This document shows positions 62,937 to 64,000 of a stretch of 64,000 bases of DNA, in pieces. The DNA comes from Candidatus Coprenecus merdigallinarum (GTDB taxonomy: Bacteria > Bacteroidota > Bacteroidia > Bacteroidales > UBA932). The position numbers were made by a program, and so were the translations under genes. The stretch spans positions 1 to 64,000 of the forward strand of contig DVGV01000061.1 in assembly GCA_018712545.1 (NCBI GenBank), given 5' to 3'. Numbering within the stretch: position 1 is the first letter of the stretch; each line of letters opens with the position of its first letter. The notes below the pieces were generated by a model that had not been told where the DNA came from, made no database searches, and worked only from the letters and a program-made list of their open reading frames with translations.

Positions 62937-63368
62937 TTATCTCTTCTCTATGGTAAAAACGAATCCACTGTTGAGCCTGTCCCTGAACTGAGCCAGCACC
63001 AGATAATACAGAGCCACGAATCCGAGAGCTCCCAGTCCCGTCACCAGCTCGTTTTCAAAAAACACGGGCAAAGTTAATAATAAAACCAATAGGATGAACA
63101 GAGGAATCAGATAAGCTATAAAAACCGCCTTGAACCCCTGGCCCTGGCGGATAATCACATTGACCTCATCGCCCGGACGTATAGAGCCGTCATCCGGACG
63201 GCGGACTGTGATGACGCGGGACTCGCCCGAAGACGCCCCGCACACCGCTCTGGCATGACAGGCCGCACAGGCTGTCTGTGCCTGTATCTCCACCTTGGTC
63301 TGGACTGAGGTTACTGACATCACAGTACCTGCATGTCTGATTACCGCATCCTGCTGCTGATGTTTCAT
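62937..63368 (-). CDS. RseC-family membrane protein
   Basis: A 143-residue protein of the RseC/SoxR-reducing family. Four cysteines occur in ACAACHARAVC near the N-terminus, followed by two hydrophobic helices. RseC proteins are linked to SoxR reduction and to Rnf (Rsx), which fits its position directly upstream of rnfB. No soxR gene is in the window. Confidence 0.88.
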   Translation of the reverse strand: MKHQQQDAVIRHAGTVMSVTSVQTKVEIQAQTACAACHARAVCGASSGESRVITVRRPDDGSIRPGDEVNVIIRQGQGFKAVFIAYLIPLFILLVLLLTLPVFFENELVTGLGALGFVALYYLVLAQFRDRLNSGFVFTIEKR

Positions 63369-64000
63369 TTCTTCTTATTTTTAACGACTTTACATTCCTC
63401 CAAAGGATATCTGAGCCCGTCCCAGCCGGACAGGCGGCCGAAGACAGACCCGACTATGACGGGCGACTCAAAGAGCAGCGGCACCCGGTTCATGTCGTCG
63501 GAGACCCAGATAAGCATCTCCTGTTCGCCCGTAAATACTTCCCCGGCAACTACTTTGGCTGCAAACTTCAGGGTACGGTATACACCAAGCCCCGGAATAC
63601 GCTTCTCCTCCCTGCCGATATACCGGAAATATATATCGAATATCTCCTCGTCGATGGCGAAGGATACCGGATTGTTGACTCCGGCCTCAAGGGCCTCCAG
63701 ATCCATATTGCGGGCATTGTAGAACAGAGTCAGGATATCGAAGGTACACTCATGCCCGGGCAGAAGCGTGTCTATCACCCCCTTGGACTTGACCACCTCG
63801 GCCTCTATGGCATGGGTACTGTCATTCCAGTTATAGAAGTTCTGAATCGTGTACTTGCCCTCATGTATGTCGCGGTGGAAGTAGACCGGCCGGACGCTGT
63901 CCTCGTAGAACTTCGACTCATACCTGTCGCGGACCTTGAAAAAGACATCCCAGAACTTGTAGGTCGACCCCACGGCTACCGGATGCAGCAGCCGGCGGCC
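63365..64000 (-). CDS. DUF3108-family protein (5' end beyond the window)
   Basis: The visible part is a DUF3108-type envelope protein (YKFWDVFFKVRDRYES near the start, GLGVYRTLKFAAKVVAGEVF near the middle). The frame stays open to the window end, so the start lies beyond 64000 and a signal peptide cannot be judged; the GTG at 63973 is not taken as the start. The stop overlaps the RseC gene by four bases. Function unknown. Confidence 0.8.
   Translation of the reverse strand, partial: GRRLLHPVAVGSTYKFWDVFFKVRDRYESKFYEDSVRPVYFHRDIHEGKYTIQNFYNWNDSTHAIEAEVVKSKGVIDTLLPGHECTFDILTLFYNARNMDLEALEAGVNNPVSFAIDEEIFDIYFRYIGREEKRIPGLGVYRTLKFAAKVVAGEVFTGEQEMLIWVSDDMNRVPLLFESPVIVGSVFGRLSGWDGLRYPLEECKVVKNKKK

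Overview
The window looks like chromosome of an anaerobic Bacteroidales bacterium that is GC-rich for its phylum. Three things support this. Many genes follow a Bacteroidetes-type promoter (-7 element TAnnTTTG, sometimes with a -33 TTTG) and lack Shine-Dalgarno sequences. There are phylum-typical proteins: BACON/Omp28 lipoprotein, OstA-like protein, DUF6029 barrel, Lnb/DUF4105, and a fused glutamate formimidoyltransferase-cyclodeaminase. Energy genes are anaerobic (pyruvate:ferredoxin oxidoreductase, Rnf). I cannot fix the family; Rikenellaceae/Alistipes relatives or uncultured gut Bacteroidales are possible. Coding density is very high. I saw no CRISPR array, insertion sequence, prophage or rRNA.

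Layout, 1-25 kb: a split two-gene chromate transporter; a galactan-to-galactose operon (GH53 galactanase, GH2 beta-galactosidase, galactokinase, aldose epimerase); a hexuronate pair (fructuronate reductase of the SDR family and mannonate dehydratase); two convergent Stealth sugar-phosphate transferases; a copper P-type ATPase; tRNA-His; a carboxyltransferase of the oxaloacetate decarboxylase/pyruvate carboxylase B type; nifJ; fabD; tRNA-Arg; an HdeD membrane protein divergent from a patatin; and a fabH-fabF-fabZ-fabG operon.

Layout, 25-43 kb: a histidine-degradation operon hutH-hutI-ftcD without hutU; an envelope/purine cluster (NlpC/P60 hydrolase, a 93-aa protein, guaB, two SurA-like proteins, OstA-like protein); an Lnb-type membrane protein, a YhcH protein and a radical SAM enzyme; pnp and rpsO; a YgjP-like metalloprotease.

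Layout, 43-64 kb: an outer-membrane barrel protein; a TPP riboswitch controlling thiE-thiC-thi4; an Rpn-family nuclease with a 12-bp coding repeat; a second thiE-like gene with thiD; glyA; a thiol-redox envelope operon (dsbD, Omp28, TlpA-like, DUF6029); an SpoU methylase; a TPR protein; and the Rnf complex (rnfBCDGEA) preceded by rseC and a DUF3108 gene cut by the window edge.

Together these genes describe a saccharolytic and amino-acid-using anaerobe. Pyruvate is oxidised by NifJ to acetyl-CoA and reduced ferredoxin, and Rnf can turn reduced ferredoxin into an ion gradient plus NADH. Most of the window is housekeeping. The points most worth a second look are the biotinyl-like domain without its lysine, the Stealth gene pair, the redox operon, the Thi4-based thiamine pathway, the apparent leaderless promoters, the four-base overlapping stops of convergent genes, and a small ORF after the galactose operon.
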